From NCBI RefSeq assembly GCF_900109455.1, contig NZ_FOAG01000005.1, positions 62,001-126,000 of the forward strand: a stretch of DNA of 64,000 nt, in the 5' to 3' direction. The stretch is from Roseovarius azorensis. Its GTDB lineage: Bacteria; Pseudomonadota; Alphaproteobacteria; Rhodobacterales; Rhodobacteraceae. Positions 1-7,581 of this stretch are shown piece by piece. The position numbers and the translations under genes are program-made. The notes under the pieces are model-generated. The model did not search any database. It was given only the letters and a program-made list of their open reading frames with translations, and was not told where the DNA came from. The first letter of the stretch is position 1. Each line of letters begins with the position of its first letter.

Positions 1-371
1 GCATGGGCTATATCGCGCGGATGACACGCGCCAGCATGGCCGAGGTGATGACTGCGCAATATATCCGCACCGCACGCCTCAAAGGCGTGAGCTTTCCCAA
101 TATCGTGATGAAACACGCGCTCAGAAACGCGCTGATCGCGCCCTTCACGGTGATCATGCTGCAATTCCCGTGGCTTCTGAACGGGGTGGTGATCGTCGAG
201 ACGCTGTTCAACTACAAGGGCTTTGGCTGGACCCTGGTGCAGGCGGCGGGCAACAACGACATCGAGCTGCTGCTTGCCGTGTCGGTGGTGTCGGTGGTGG
301 TGGTGCTGGTCACGCAGTTCATCTCGGACATTGGCTACGTCTATCTCAACCCGCGCATCAGCGTCAGCTAA
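1..371 (+). CDS. Peptide ABC transporter permease, DppB/OppB type (5' end outside window)
   Basis: This is the C-terminal part of an inner-membrane permease of the dipeptide/oligopeptide importer family; the reading frame is already open at the window edge, so the start lies upstream. The visible 122 residues begin with the cytoplasmic coupling segment (YIRTARLKG, then HALRNALIAP), the binding-protein-dependent transport signature that docks on the ATPase. Two hydrophobic helices and the family-typical tail DIGYVYLNPRI follow. The gene is 14 bp upstream of a DppC-type permease and then a fused ATPase on the same strand, so all three belong to one importer. The substrate cannot be read from these residues. 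The solute-binding protein gene is not in the window and is probably upstream. Confidence 0.93.
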   Translation, partial: MGYIARMTRASMAEVMTAQYIRTARLKGVSFPNIVMKHALRNALIAPFTVIMLQFPWLLNGVVIVETLFNYKGFGWTLVQAAGNNDIELLLAVSVVSVVVVLVTQFISDIGYVYLNPRISVS

Positions 372-385
372 GGGAGGCGTCAATC

Positions 386-1570
386 ATGGAAGCACTTGGC
401 TGGAGCGACATAATCCTGCGTATTCTGCAGCAATTCACGCCCGTCTGGATTGCGCTTGTCGTCACCTTTGCGCTTTCGATCACGTTCAAGCGCCGGCTCG
501 GGCTTTATGGCAAGCTCTTTGACAGCCCGATCGGCATGATCGGCTTTGCCATGGTGATGTTCTGGGTGTTCACCGGCATATTCGGCGGCGCGTTCGACAT
601 GATCACCACGCATGACGTGCTGGAACAATCTGCCTCGATGAAGAACAAGGGACCCGGCTGGCCCTATTCGAAAATGACCGGAACGCCAGACCCCAACGCC
701 TATCCCTATTATCTGCTTGGCGGCGACAATCTGGGGCGCGATGTATTCAGCCGCATGATCGTGGGCGCGTGGGAGGTCATAAAGATCGCGCCCTTCGCCA
801 GCCTTTTCGCCTTCATGGTCGGCATAACGCTGGGTCTGCCAGCCGGATATTATGGCGGCAAGCTGGACACCATTCTGTCCTTCATGGCCAATCTCATCCT
901 GGCCTTTCCGGTGATCCTGTTGTTCTACCTTCTGGTCACACCCGAGATCGTGCTGACCGGCATTCCGGTCTACATGGCCGCGGTGCTCTTTGTCTTTCCC
1001 ATCGTGTTCCTGATCCTGCTATGGAATTCGCGGTTTCACACGCAGCCGCAGCGCCGGAACATCTATGTCGGCGTGACGCTGGTGATCGGTCTCTGGCTCT
1101 ATCTCGGGATCGCGTGGGATGCCGATCCGCTGGGAATTGTCAGTTTCCCCCCCAACCTGCTGGTGGTTTTCGTCGCGGTGGTTTTTGTCAACACGCCCAC
1201 CGTGTTCCGGATCGTGCGCGGTCTCACGATGGACATAAAGACGCGCGATTACGTGGCTGCTGCCCAGACCCGTGGTGAGAGGCCGTGGTATATCATGCTG
1301 TGGGAAATCCTGCCCAACGCGCGTGGACCGCTTCTGGTCGATTTCTGCCTGCGTATCGGCTATACCACGATCCTTCTGGGGACCCTCGGCTTCTTTGGTC
1401 TGGGGCTCAGCCCCGAAAGCCCGGACTGGGGCAGCACGATCAACGAGGGGCGCAAATTGCTGACGATGTATCTCCACCCTGCCCTGCCCCCGGCGCTTGC
1501 GCTGCTCAGTCTCGTTCTGGGCCTCAACCTGCTGGCCGACGGGCTGCGCGAGGAGAGCCTGCGCGACTGA
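386..1570 (+). CDS. Peptide ABC transporter permease, DppC type, with extra membrane segments
   Basis: Inner-membrane permease partner of the upstream DppB-type protein. I chose the ATG at 386 because AGGGAGG lies just before it; the frame is open further upstream only as overlap with the previous gene. The protein has 394 residues, against about 280-300 for most DppC proteins. It carries the family marks: LGRDVFSRMIVGA near 117-129, GYYGG near 154-158, and the coupling loop RGLTMDIKTRDYVAAAQTRG near 278-297. Between LAFPVILLFYLLV (about 172-184) and the coupling helix there are some 60 residues more than usual, including two additional hydrophobic stretches (about 194-213 and 226-243). This makes it an enlarged member rather than a frameshift, because the family motifs stay in one frame on both sides. 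Confidence 0.92.
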   Translation: MEALGWSDIILRILQQFTPVWIALVVTFALSITFKRRLGLYGKLFDSPIGMIGFAMVMFWVFTGIFGGAFDMITTHDVLEQSASMKNKGPGWPYSKMTGTPDPNAYPYYLLGGDNLGRDVFSRMIVGAWEVIKIAPFASLFAFMVGITLGLPAGYYGGKLDTILSFMANLILAFPVILLFYLLVTPEIVLTGIPVYMAAVLFVFPIVFLILLWNSRFHTQPQRRNIYVGVTLVIGLWLYLGIAWDADPLGIVSFPPNLLVVFVAVVFVNTPTVFRIVRGLTMDIKTRDYVAAAQTRGERPWYIMLWEILPNARGPLLVDFCLRIGYTTILLGTLGFFGLGLSPESPDWGSTINEGRKLLTMYLHPALPPALALLSLVLGLNLLADGLREESLRD

Positions 1571-1591
1571 GTATTCTTTGCAAGATGAAAG
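1569..1591 (+). repeat. Short dispersed motif GAGTATT...GATGAAAG
   Basis: A 23-bp motif starting GAGTATT and ending AAGATGAAAG directly overlaps the TGA stop of the DppC-type gene. Related copies sit at 4284-4306 (minus), 6580-6602 (plus) and 29651-29673 (minus), each just after a gene. It precedes the ribosome-binding site of the fused ATPase gene. Confidence 0.6.
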
Positions 1592-1626
1592 AGGGCGGGA
1601 ACGCCCCGGTGACAAGGGAGTTGGAC

Positions 1627-3714
1627 ATGACCAAGCCGGATCATGACGGACCGATCCTCGAGATCGAGAACCTGTCTATATCCTTTTTCACAAGGCTGCG
1701 CGAGATTCCGGCGGTGATGGACTTTTCCGTGACCGTCCAGCCCGGCGAGGCGGTGGGGCTCGTGGGGGAATCCGGCTGTGGCAAATCCACCGTGGCGCTT
1801 GGCGTGATGCAGGATCTGGGTGTGAACGGGCGGGTTGTCGGCGGATCGGTCAAGTTCAAGGGACGCGATCTGGGTCAGATGAGCGCGGCAGAGTTGCGCG
1901 ACATCCGAGGCAATGAGATAGCGATGATCTATCAGGAACCGATGGCAAGCCTCAACCCGGCGATGAAGGTGGGCCGCCAGCTGATCGAAGTGCCGATGAT
2001 CCACGAGGGGATCTCCGAATCCGAGGCATGGAAACGTGCTCTCGAAGTTGTGCGCGACGTGAAGCTGCCCGATCCCGAGCGCATCCTCAAAAGCTATCCG
2101 CATCAGCTCTCGGGCGGGCAGCAGCAGCGCATCGTCATTGCAATGGCGCTGATGTCGAAACCCTCCCTGCTGATCCTCGACGAACCGACCACGGCGCTCG
2201 ACGTGACGGTCGAGGCGGCGGTGGTGGAACTGGTCAAGGATCTGGGCAAGAAATACGGCACCTCGATGCTGTTCATCAGCCACAACCTGGGTCTGGTGCT
2301 GGAAACCTGCGACCGCATCTGCGTGATGTATTCCGGCGAGGCGGTCGAGACCGGCAGCATCAAGGACGTGTTCGACAAGATGCAGCACCCCTACACACAG
2401 GCGCTCTTTCGCTCGATCCCGCTGCCCGGCGCGGACAAGAACAGCCGCCCGCTCAAGGCGATTCCAGGCAATTTCCCGCTGCCGCATGAACGTCCGCCGG
2501 GCTGCAATTTCGGCCCACGCTGCGATTATTTCCAGGCGGGTCTCTGCGATCGCGGCGACATTCCCATGGCGCGGATCGACGGGGATGACCGGCATTTCAC
2601 CCGCTGTCTGCGCTACGCCGATATCGACTGGCACACGCCCATCGAGGCAATGGCGCAGCATGAGGCGACCACACCGGGCAAGGTCGTGCTCAAGATGGAG
2701 AACCTCAAGAAATATTACGAGGTGGCGGCCAACGCGCTCTTTGGCGGCAAGGTCGGGGCGCGGGTGGTCAAGGCCAATGAAACCCTCAGCTTCGAGGCGC
2801 GCGAATCCGAGACGCTGGCCATCGTCGGGGAATCGGGCTGTGGCAAATCCACCTTCGCCAAGGTTCTCATGGGACTTGAGACAGCGACCGAAGGGCAGAT
2901 CCTGCTCGACAACCGAAACATAGAACAGACCCCGATCGAGCAACGCGACACGCAGACCGTGGCCGATATCCAGATGGTGTTCCAGAATCCGTTCGACACG
3001 CTCAACCCGTCGATGACCGTGGGTCGCCAGATCATGCGCGCGCTCGAGGTGTTCAGGATCGGCAATTCGGATCAGGAACGTCATGACGAGATGATGCGCC
3101 TCCTCGATCTGGTGAAACTGCCGCGCGAATTTGCCGAACGCATGCCACGGCAACTGTCGGGCGGTCAGAAACAGCGCGTGGGCATCGCCCGCGCCTTTGC
3201 CGGCGGCGCGCGGATCGTGGTGGCGGACGAACCGGTCTCGGCGCTCGACGTGAGCGTGCAGGCGGCGGTGACCGACCTGCTGATGGAGATCCAGCGCAAG
3301 CAGAAGACGACGCTGCTGTTCATCAGCCACGACCTCAGCATCGTGCGCTATCTCAGCGACCGGGTGATGGTGATGTATCTGGGGCATGTGGTGGAACTGG
3401 GCACGACCGATCAGGTCTTTGCCCCGCCCTATCACCCCTATACCGAGGCGCTCTTGTCCGCCGTCCCGATTGCCGACACCGGCGTGGTGAAAAAACACAT
3501 CGTGCTCGAGGGTGATGTACCATCGGCGATGAATCCGCCGCCGGGATGCCCGTTCCAGACGCGCTGCCGGTGGAAAACCGAGGTGCCGGGCAATCTCTGC
3601 GAACGCGAAGTGCCGCCGGTGCGCGAACTGGCCCCGGGCCATCAGGTCAAATGCCACCTCTCGCAAGAGATGCTGGACCGGATGGAGCCGGTGATCACAG
3701 TCGCCGCAGAATAG
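1627..3714 (+). CDS. Fused DppD-DppF peptide ABC transporter ATPase
   Basis: Cytoplasmic ATPase that powers the upstream permeases. It is one 695-residue chain holding two complete ABC domains, where many systems have separate DppD and DppF proteins. Domain 1 has Walker A GESGCGKST at about 47-55, the signature LSGGQQQR and the Walker B ILDEPT. It ends in the Cys-rich oligopeptide/dipeptide C-terminal region (GCNFGPRC). Domain 2 repeats the order: Walker A at about 401-409, LSGGQKQR, VADEPVSALD, and a second C-terminal Cys-rich segment (GCPFQTRC). The ATG at 1627 has AAGGGAG six bases upstream; an earlier in-frame ATG at 1585 lacks a comparable site. Both halves keep their catalytic motifs, so both sites look active. 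It is the last gene of the importer operon and ends 2 bp from a convergent pseudogene. Confidence 0.95.
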   Translation: MTKPDHDGPILEIENLSISFFTRLREIPAVMDFSVTVQPGEAVGLVGESGCGKSTVALGVMQDLGVNGRVVGGSVKFKGRDLGQMSAAELRDIRGNEIAMIYQEPMASLNPAMKVGRQLIEVPMIHEGISESEAWKRALEVVRDVKLPDPERILKSYPHQLSGGQQQRIVIAMALMSKPSLLILDEPTTALDVTVEAAVVELVKDLGKKYGTSMLFISHNLGLVLETCDRICVMYSGEAVETGSIKDVFDKMQHPYTQALFRSIPLPGADKNSRPLKAIPGNFPLPHERPPGCNFGPRCDYFQAGLCDRGDIPMARIDGDDRHFTRCLRYADIDWHTPIEAMAQHEATTPGKVVLKMENLKKYYEVAANALFGGKVGARVVKANETLSFEARESETLAIVGESGCGKSTFAKVLMGLETATEGQILLDNRNIEQTPIEQRDTQTVADIQMVFQNPFDTLNPSMTVGRQIMRALEVFRIGNSDQERHDEMMRLLDLVKLPREFAERMPRQLSGGQKQRVGIARAFAGGARIVVADEPVSALDVSVQAAVTDLLMEIQRKQKTTLLFISHDLSIVRYLSDRVMVMYLGHVVELGTTDQVFAPPYHPYTEALLSAVPIADTGVVKKHIVLEGDVPSAMNPPPGCPFQTRCRWKTEVPGNLCEREVPPVRELAPGHQVKCHLSQEMLDRMEPVITVAAE

Positions 3715-3716
3715 GA

Positions 3717-4133
3717 TCAAGCCGGGCGCGGCAGCTTCTCGGGATTGCGCATGATGTAGATCCAGTCGATCCGACCTCTCTCATCCGTTGTCAGGCTATA
3801 GACCACATCCTCTTCGCGACCTTCCAGAATGGCCAGAGCCGGCGCACCATTCGCCAGCACCATACGCGGACTGCTGTCGCCGCGCTTTGCAGCCACTGCA
3901 AGGATCACCTGCGCCACTTCCTCTGCGCCGTGCAGCGGGCGCAGCGCCGCGCGCGTCTTTCCGCCACCATCGCTGATCGCGACCACATCGGGCGCGAGCA
4001 TCGCCAGAACCGCCGCATGATCCTGCGCCATGGCCGCCTGAGAAAACCGCAGGAGCATGTCGCGCGTGGCCTCGGGATCCGGGGGGAACCGGGGCCGCGC
4101 CCGGTGCCGTGGCATGAAATCCGGCAGGCGAGA
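3717..4133 (-). pseudogene. C-terminal remnant of a SigJ-type ECF sigma factor
   Basis: The minus-strand frame opens after a stop at 4134-4136 and runs to 3717. Its product matches what I know of the SnoaL-like tail of SigJ-type extracytoplasmic-function sigma factors. The markers are a linker RARPRFPPDPEATRDMLLRF, then LAMLAPDVVAISDGGGKTRAAL, a HGAEEVAQVIL helix and the terminal IDWIYIMRNPEKL. Nothing of sigma regions 2 and 4, which bind core polymerase and promoter DNA, is present. The first Met (4115) has no clear ribosome-binding site. I infer that the front two thirds of the gene were deleted; a free-standing SnoaL-like protein is the alternative. Confidence 0.6.
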
Positions 4134-4197
4134 TCAGCATCCAGAACGCAAGGACGGCAAACCAGGCCGCCAGCAGATAGAGTATGGGTCTTGTCAT
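4102..4197 (-). pseudogene. N-terminal fragment of a small membrane protein joined to the SigJ remnant
   Basis: An ATG at 4197 on the minus strand has a strong AAGGAG eight bases before it. It encodes MTRPILYLLAAWFAVLAFWM followed by LISPAGFHATAP, one hydrophobic helix and the start of an extracytoplasmic segment. After about 32 residues the frame becomes composition-driven (Pro/Ala/Arg/Gly) and overlaps the SigJ remnant in another frame. This start resembles a family of roughly 130-residue membrane proteins that I recall near sigJ genes, but that resemblance is from memory. The simplest reading is a deletion that removed the rest of this gene and the front of sigJ. Confidence 0.45.
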
Positions 4198-4283
4198 CTT
4201 GCATCTCCTTTCCCCGTAAGACGGGACAAGGCCGCGATCTGTGACAAAGAGCGCACGGAAATATACAGGTGCTCCCCGCCTGT

Positions 4284-4306
4284 CGTTCATCGTTCTGTAA
4301 ATACTC
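4284..4306 (-). repeat. Short dispersed motif GAGTATT...GATGAACG
   Basis: Minus-strand copy of the motif also found at 1569, 6580 and 29651. It begins directly after the T-run of the mcl1 terminator and ends in GAACGATGAACG. Confidence 0.55.
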
Positions 4307-4338
4307 AAAAAAATCCGGCGCGCCCCTCGGCGCGCCGG
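4307..4338 (-). terminator. Rho-independent terminator of mcl1
   Basis: A perfect 10-bp G+C stem (CCGGCGCGCC at 4315-4324 pairing with 4329-4338) with a 4-base loop is followed on the minus strand by a run of T (4313-4307). It lies 25 bp after the mcl1 stop. Confidence 0.9.
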
Positions 4339-4363
4339 TCATCCTGACATTCTGCGGCGGATG

Positions 4364-5323
4364 TTACTGCGCCGTGATCATCTCGGCCTGCTTGACGATG
4401 CCCTCGGCCTGTTTGATCGAGGCGATATCGACCAGACGGCCCTTGTATGTGGTCGCCCCCTCGCCGCGCGCCTTAGCCTCTTCCATCGCCTTGAGAATCT
4501 CGCGCGCCTCCTGCACCGCCGCCTCCGAGGGGGTGAAAATCTCGTTGGCCAGCGCCACCTGCCTGGGATGGATCGCCCATTTGCCAACCATGCCAAGCGT
4601 GGCGGAACGGCGCGCCTGTGCGCGGAACCCCTCGTCATCGCTGAAATCGCCGAACGGCCCGTCCACCGGCAAGAGGCCATGCGTCCGGCAGGCGGCAACG
4701 ATGGCGGCCTGCGCCCAATGCCAGGGATCGGACCAGTATTTCGCGCCCTCGTGCAGCATGTAGTAATTTTCCTGCGTGCCGCCGATGCCGGTGGTGGCCA
4801 TGCCCATCGAGGCGGCGAAATCGGCGGCGCCAAGGCTCATCGCCTGCAGGCGCGGTGAGGCGGCGGCGATTTCTTCGACATGGCTGATCCCGGCAGCGGA
4901 TTCGATGATCACCTCAAAGCTGATCCGCTTGCGACGTCCCTTGGCGTTCTCGATCGAGGTCACCAGCGCGTCGACCGCGTAGATATCGGCGGCGCAACCG
5001 GCCTTGGGGATCATGATCTGATCCAGCCGCTCGCCGGCCTGCTCCAGCAGGTCCACCACGTCACGATACCAGAAGGGGGAATCAAGCCCGTTGATCCGCA
5101 CGCTGAGGTATTTGCGGCCCCAGTCCACGTCGTTGATCGCCTGAATCGTGTTCCGGCGTGCGGCATCCTTGTCAGTCGGCGCGACGGAATCCTCAAGGTC
5201 GATATTGACCACATCCGCCGCAGAGCCGGCCATTTTCTCGAACAGGCCGACGTTCGAACCGGGACCAAAGAGCTGACAGCGGTTGGGGCGGGCGGGGGCG
5301 GGTGGTTGCAAGCGAAAGCTCAT
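4364..5323 (-). CDS. mcl1: L-malyl-CoA / beta-methylmalyl-CoA lyase
   Basis: CitE-family enzyme that reversibly cleaves L-malyl-CoA to acetyl-CoA and glyoxylate, and beta-methylmalyl-CoA to propionyl-CoA and glyoxylate. These steps belong to the ethylmalonyl-CoA route of acetate assimilation. The 319-residue protein begins MSFRLQPPAPARPNRCQLFG and closely matches the Rhodobacter sphaeroides Mcl1 as I remember it. Visible key residues are the DLEDSVAP motif (about 42-49), Arg76, and the Mg2+ ligands Glu141 (VIIESAAG) and Asp168 (LGAADFAAS). The length is that of the family. It stands alone on the minus strand, ends in its own terminator, and is divergent from dgcN across a 256-bp A+T-richer region that should hold its promoter. 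The CitE citrate-lyase role is unlikely because no citrate lyase partners are nearby. Confidence 0.96.
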   Translation of the reverse strand: MSFRLQPPAPARPNRCQLFGPGSNVGLFEKMAGSAADVVNIDLEDSVAPTDKDAARRNTIQAINDVDWGRKYLSVRINGLDSPFWYRDVVDLLEQAGERLDQIMIPKAGCAADIYAVDALVTSIENAKGRRKRISFEVIIESAAGISHVEEIAAASPRLQAMSLGAADFAASMGMATTGIGGTQENYYMLHEGAKYWSDPWHWAQAAIVAACRTHGLLPVDGPFGDFSDDEGFRAQARRSATLGMVGKWAIHPRQVALANEIFTPSEAAVQEAREILKAMEEAKARGEGATTYKGRLVDIASIKQAEGIVKQAEMITAQ

Positions 5324-5579
5324 GATCAGGCGGCTCCATTGGTTCAGGAAATTGCGGGATCGTCGCGGCTGTGGTTATTAAATTGCCCGATCCTCCGCAA
5401 GGCGGTTTTCCGTCACCAAGGGTTCGCACAACGTTGAAAGCTGTAGAAGAAAATTCTATGATTTACACTTCATACCGAAGAAAAATGCTCAAAATGACGA
5501 ATATGAATTGAGATAAACAGAAAATCGCAGCGTTTTCGTTGGAAATTGCCATCACCCCGACACCCCGAAAGGATGCGCC
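5324..5579. promoter_or_regulatory. Divergent promoter region between mcl1 and dgcN
   Basis: This 256-bp stretch has no gene and is clearly richer in A+T than its surroundings, especially 5440-5540. It must carry the promoters for both divergent transcripts. Two dyads are visible. One is TTGCGGGATCG (5352-5362) facing CGATCCTCCGCAA (5388-5400), nearer mcl1. The other is TAGAA-N5-TTCTA at 5444-5458. The dgcN ribosome-binding site is AAGGA at 5570-5574. I cannot name a regulator for either dyad. Confidence 0.5.
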
Positions 5580-6581
5580 ATGATCGAAACCCCCTATCTG
5601 CTGTTTCTGGGCGACGCGCCCGACATGCTGGCCGCCAAGGTGGCCATCGGCATCCGCGACTGGCGGCCCGGGAATGCCGTGGGACAGTTCCGCCTGCCCG
5701 GCTGTGGCGCGGATCTGGGGCTGACCGACATGACGCTGGCCCAGGCCAGGGCGGCGGGGGCAAGAACCGTGGTGATCGGCGTCGCCAACCGGGGCGGCGT
5801 TATCAGCCATGAGTGGAAAAAGGTTCTGGTGACGGCGCTGGAAGAAGGGTTTGATCTGGCCGCCGGACTGCACAACCTCTTGCGTGACGAACCCGATCTG
5901 CGCGCGGTGGCCGAGGCAACGGGCCGCAAGCTGCACGATGTGCGGGTGCCGTCGGTGAAATATCCCATCGCTGATGGCAAGAAGCGGACCGGCAAACGCT
6001 GTCTGGCGGTCGGCACGGATTGCTCTGTCGGCAAGATGTATACCGCCATGGCGATGGAGCGCGAGATGCACGCGGCAGGGATGAAGGCCACGTTCCGGGC
6101 GACCGGGCAGACAGGGATCCTCATCACCGGCGACGGCGTGCCGCTCGATGCGGTGATCGCCGATTTCATGGCCGGGTCGGTGGAATGGCTGACGCCGGAC
6201 AACGACCCCGATCACTGGGATCTGATCGAGGGACAGGGAAGCCTGTTTCACGTATCCTTTTCGGGCGTGACCATGGCGCTCATTCATGGCGGGCAACCCG
6301 ATGCGCTGATTCTCTGCCACGAGCCGACGCGGACGCATATGCGCGGCTTGCCGGATTACACACCACCGACGCTGGAGGCGCTGCGCGATATGGTGCTGTC
6401 GATCGCGCGGATCGCCAACCCGGCCTGTGAGGTTGTGGGCGTCTCGATCAATACGCAGCATATGGCCGAGGATGACGCACGCGCCTATCTGGCAAAGGTT
6501 GAGGCAGAAATGGAATTGCCCGCGACCGATCCGTATCGGTTCGGGGCCGCACCGCTGGTGGCTGCCCTTGCGACAATTTGA
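5580..6581 (+). CDS. dgcN: D-glutamate N-acetyltransferase, DUF1611 family
   Basis: DUF1611 protein of 333 residues. Members paired with a DgcA epimerase have been described as DgcN, which acetylates D-glutamate in a D-glutamate catabolic route of marine proteobacteria; the assignment here follows from that pairing. The sequence has an N-terminal alpha/beta domain, then a P-loop-like segment GTDCSVGKMYT at about 145-155. The second half contains the family-typical IEGQGSLFHVSFSGV and LCHEPTRTHMRGLPDY. The ATG at 5580 has AAGGA before it. It is followed after 30 bp by dgcA and then a D-amino-acid transaminase gene, all on one strand. DUF1611 also contains proteins of unproven function, so the chemistry is inferred from context. 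Confidence 0.85.
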   Translation: MIETPYLLFLGDAPDMLAAKVAIGIRDWRPGNAVGQFRLPGCGADLGLTDMTLAQARAAGARTVVIGVANRGGVISHEWKKVLVTALEEGFDLAAGLHNLLRDEPDLRAVAEATGRKLHDVRVPSVKYPIADGKKRTGKRCLAVGTDCSVGKMYTAMAMEREMHAAGMKATFRATGQTGILITGDGVPLDAVIADFMAGSVEWLTPDNDPDHWDLIEGQGSLFHVSFSGVTMALIHGGQPDALILCHEPTRTHMRGLPDYTPPTLEALRDMVLSIARIANPACEVVGVSINTQHMAEDDARAYLAKVEAEMELPATDPYRFGAAPLVAALATI

Positions 6582-6602
6582 GTATTTCTGGAACGATGAA
6601 AG
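6580..6602 (+). repeat. Short dispersed motif GAGTATT...GATGAAAG
   Basis: This copy overlaps the dgcN TGA stop exactly as the copy at 1569 overlaps the DppC-type stop, and it occupies most of the 30-bp gap before dgcA. Confidence 0.6.
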
Positions 6603-6611
6603 GCGGACGTT

Positions 6612-7577
6612 GTGCGGATTGAAGTGACGCGGGATGTGTTCCGGCTGGCGCAGGTCTTTACCATCAGCCGGGGATCGCGGACCGAGGCCAGGGTGCTGAC
6701 CGTGCGGATCAGCGACGGCGGCGCGACCGGCTGGGGCGAATGCGTGCCCTATGCGCGCTATGACGAGACGCTCGACAGCGTGACGGCGCAGGTGGCGAGC
6801 CTGCCCGAGACGTTTGACCGCGCCATGCTGCAATCGCTGCTGCCCGCCGGGGCGGCGCGCAACGCGGTCGATTGCGCGCTCTGGGATCTGGAGGCGAAAC
6901 GAGCGGGCCGACGCGTCTGGGAACTGGCGGGCCTGCCCGCGCCGGAACCGGAGATCACCGCCTACACGCTGTCGCTCGACACGCCCGAGGCGATGCAGGC
7001 GCAGGCTTTGAGCCATGCGCATCGGCCCCTCCTGAAAATCAAGCTGGGCACGCCAGACGACATGCCCCGACTGGAGGCGGTCAGGCGCGGCGCGCCGGGG
7101 GCGCGGATCATCGTCGATGCCAACGAGGGCTGGAGTGCGGCAATCTATGCCGATCTGGCGCCGCATCTGCTGCGCCTTGGCGTGGCGCTGGTCGAACAGC
7201 CGCTGCCCGCAGGCGAGGATGAGGCGCTGATCGGCATGAAACGCCCGGTGCCGGTCTGCGCCGACGAGAGCTGTCATGACCGCGCCAGCCTGCCGGGGCT
7301 GAAGGGCAAATATGACGTGGTCAACATCAAGCTGGACAAGACCGGCGGACTGACCGAGGCGCTGGCCCTGCGCGATGCCGCGCGCGCCGAGGGCTATGGG
7401 ATCATGGTGGGCTGCATGGTCGGAAGCTCGCTTGCGATGGCGCCCGCGACGCTTGTGGCACAGGGCGCGATGGTGACAGACCTTGACGGCCCCCTGCTCT
7501 TGGCCGAAGACCGTCAGAACGCTTTGATGTTCGACGAGGCCGGGGTGCATCCGCCGATGGCCGCATTATGGGGATAG
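6612..7577 (+). CDS. dgcA: N-acetyl-D-glutamate epimerase/racemase, enolase superfamily
   Basis: Enolase-superfamily enzyme (321 residues) of the dipeptide-epimerase branch. Next to dgcN the expected job is conversion of N-acetyl-D-glutamate to N-acetyl-L-glutamate. An N-terminal capping domain (about 1-110) is followed by the TIM barrel. The active-site set is present: KIK at about 142-144, metal ligands Asp169 (VDANEGW), Glu195 (VEQPLP) and Asp218 (CADES), and the second catalytic lysine region NIKLDKTGG (about 238-246). Translation starts at GTG 6612, the first start after the dgcN stop. It precedes the transaminase gene by 4 bp, so the two are translationally close. An L-Ala-D/L-Glu epimerase of peptidoglycan recycling would look much the same; the DUF1611 neighbour favours DgcA. 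Confidence 0.85.
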   Translation: MRIEVTRDVFRLAQVFTISRGSRTEARVLTVRISDGGATGWGECVPYARYDETLDSVTAQVASLPETFDRAMLQSLLPAGAARNAVDCALWDLEAKRAGRRVWELAGLPAPEPEITAYTLSLDTPEAMQAQALSHAHRPLLKIKLGTPDDMPRLEAVRRGAPGARIIVDANEGWSAAIYADLAPHLLRLGVALVEQPLPAGEDEALIGMKRPVPVCADESCHDRASLPGLKGKYDVVNIKLDKTGGLTEALALRDAARAEGYGIMVGCMVGSSLAMAPATLVAQGAMVTDLDGPLLLAEDRQNALMFDEAGVHPPMAALWG

Positions 7578-7581
7578 GACC

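Noticed and set aside
1360..3720. Long minus-strand open frame of 786 codons opposite the fused ABC ATPase gene
   Set aside because: It is antisense to a gene with complete ABC motifs, is rich in His/Arg/Asp from reversed codons, and has no recognisable domain.
5463..7550. Minus-strand open frame of 695 codons opposite dgcN and dgcA
   Set aside because: Same pattern: antisense to two well-supported genes, biased composition and no domain.
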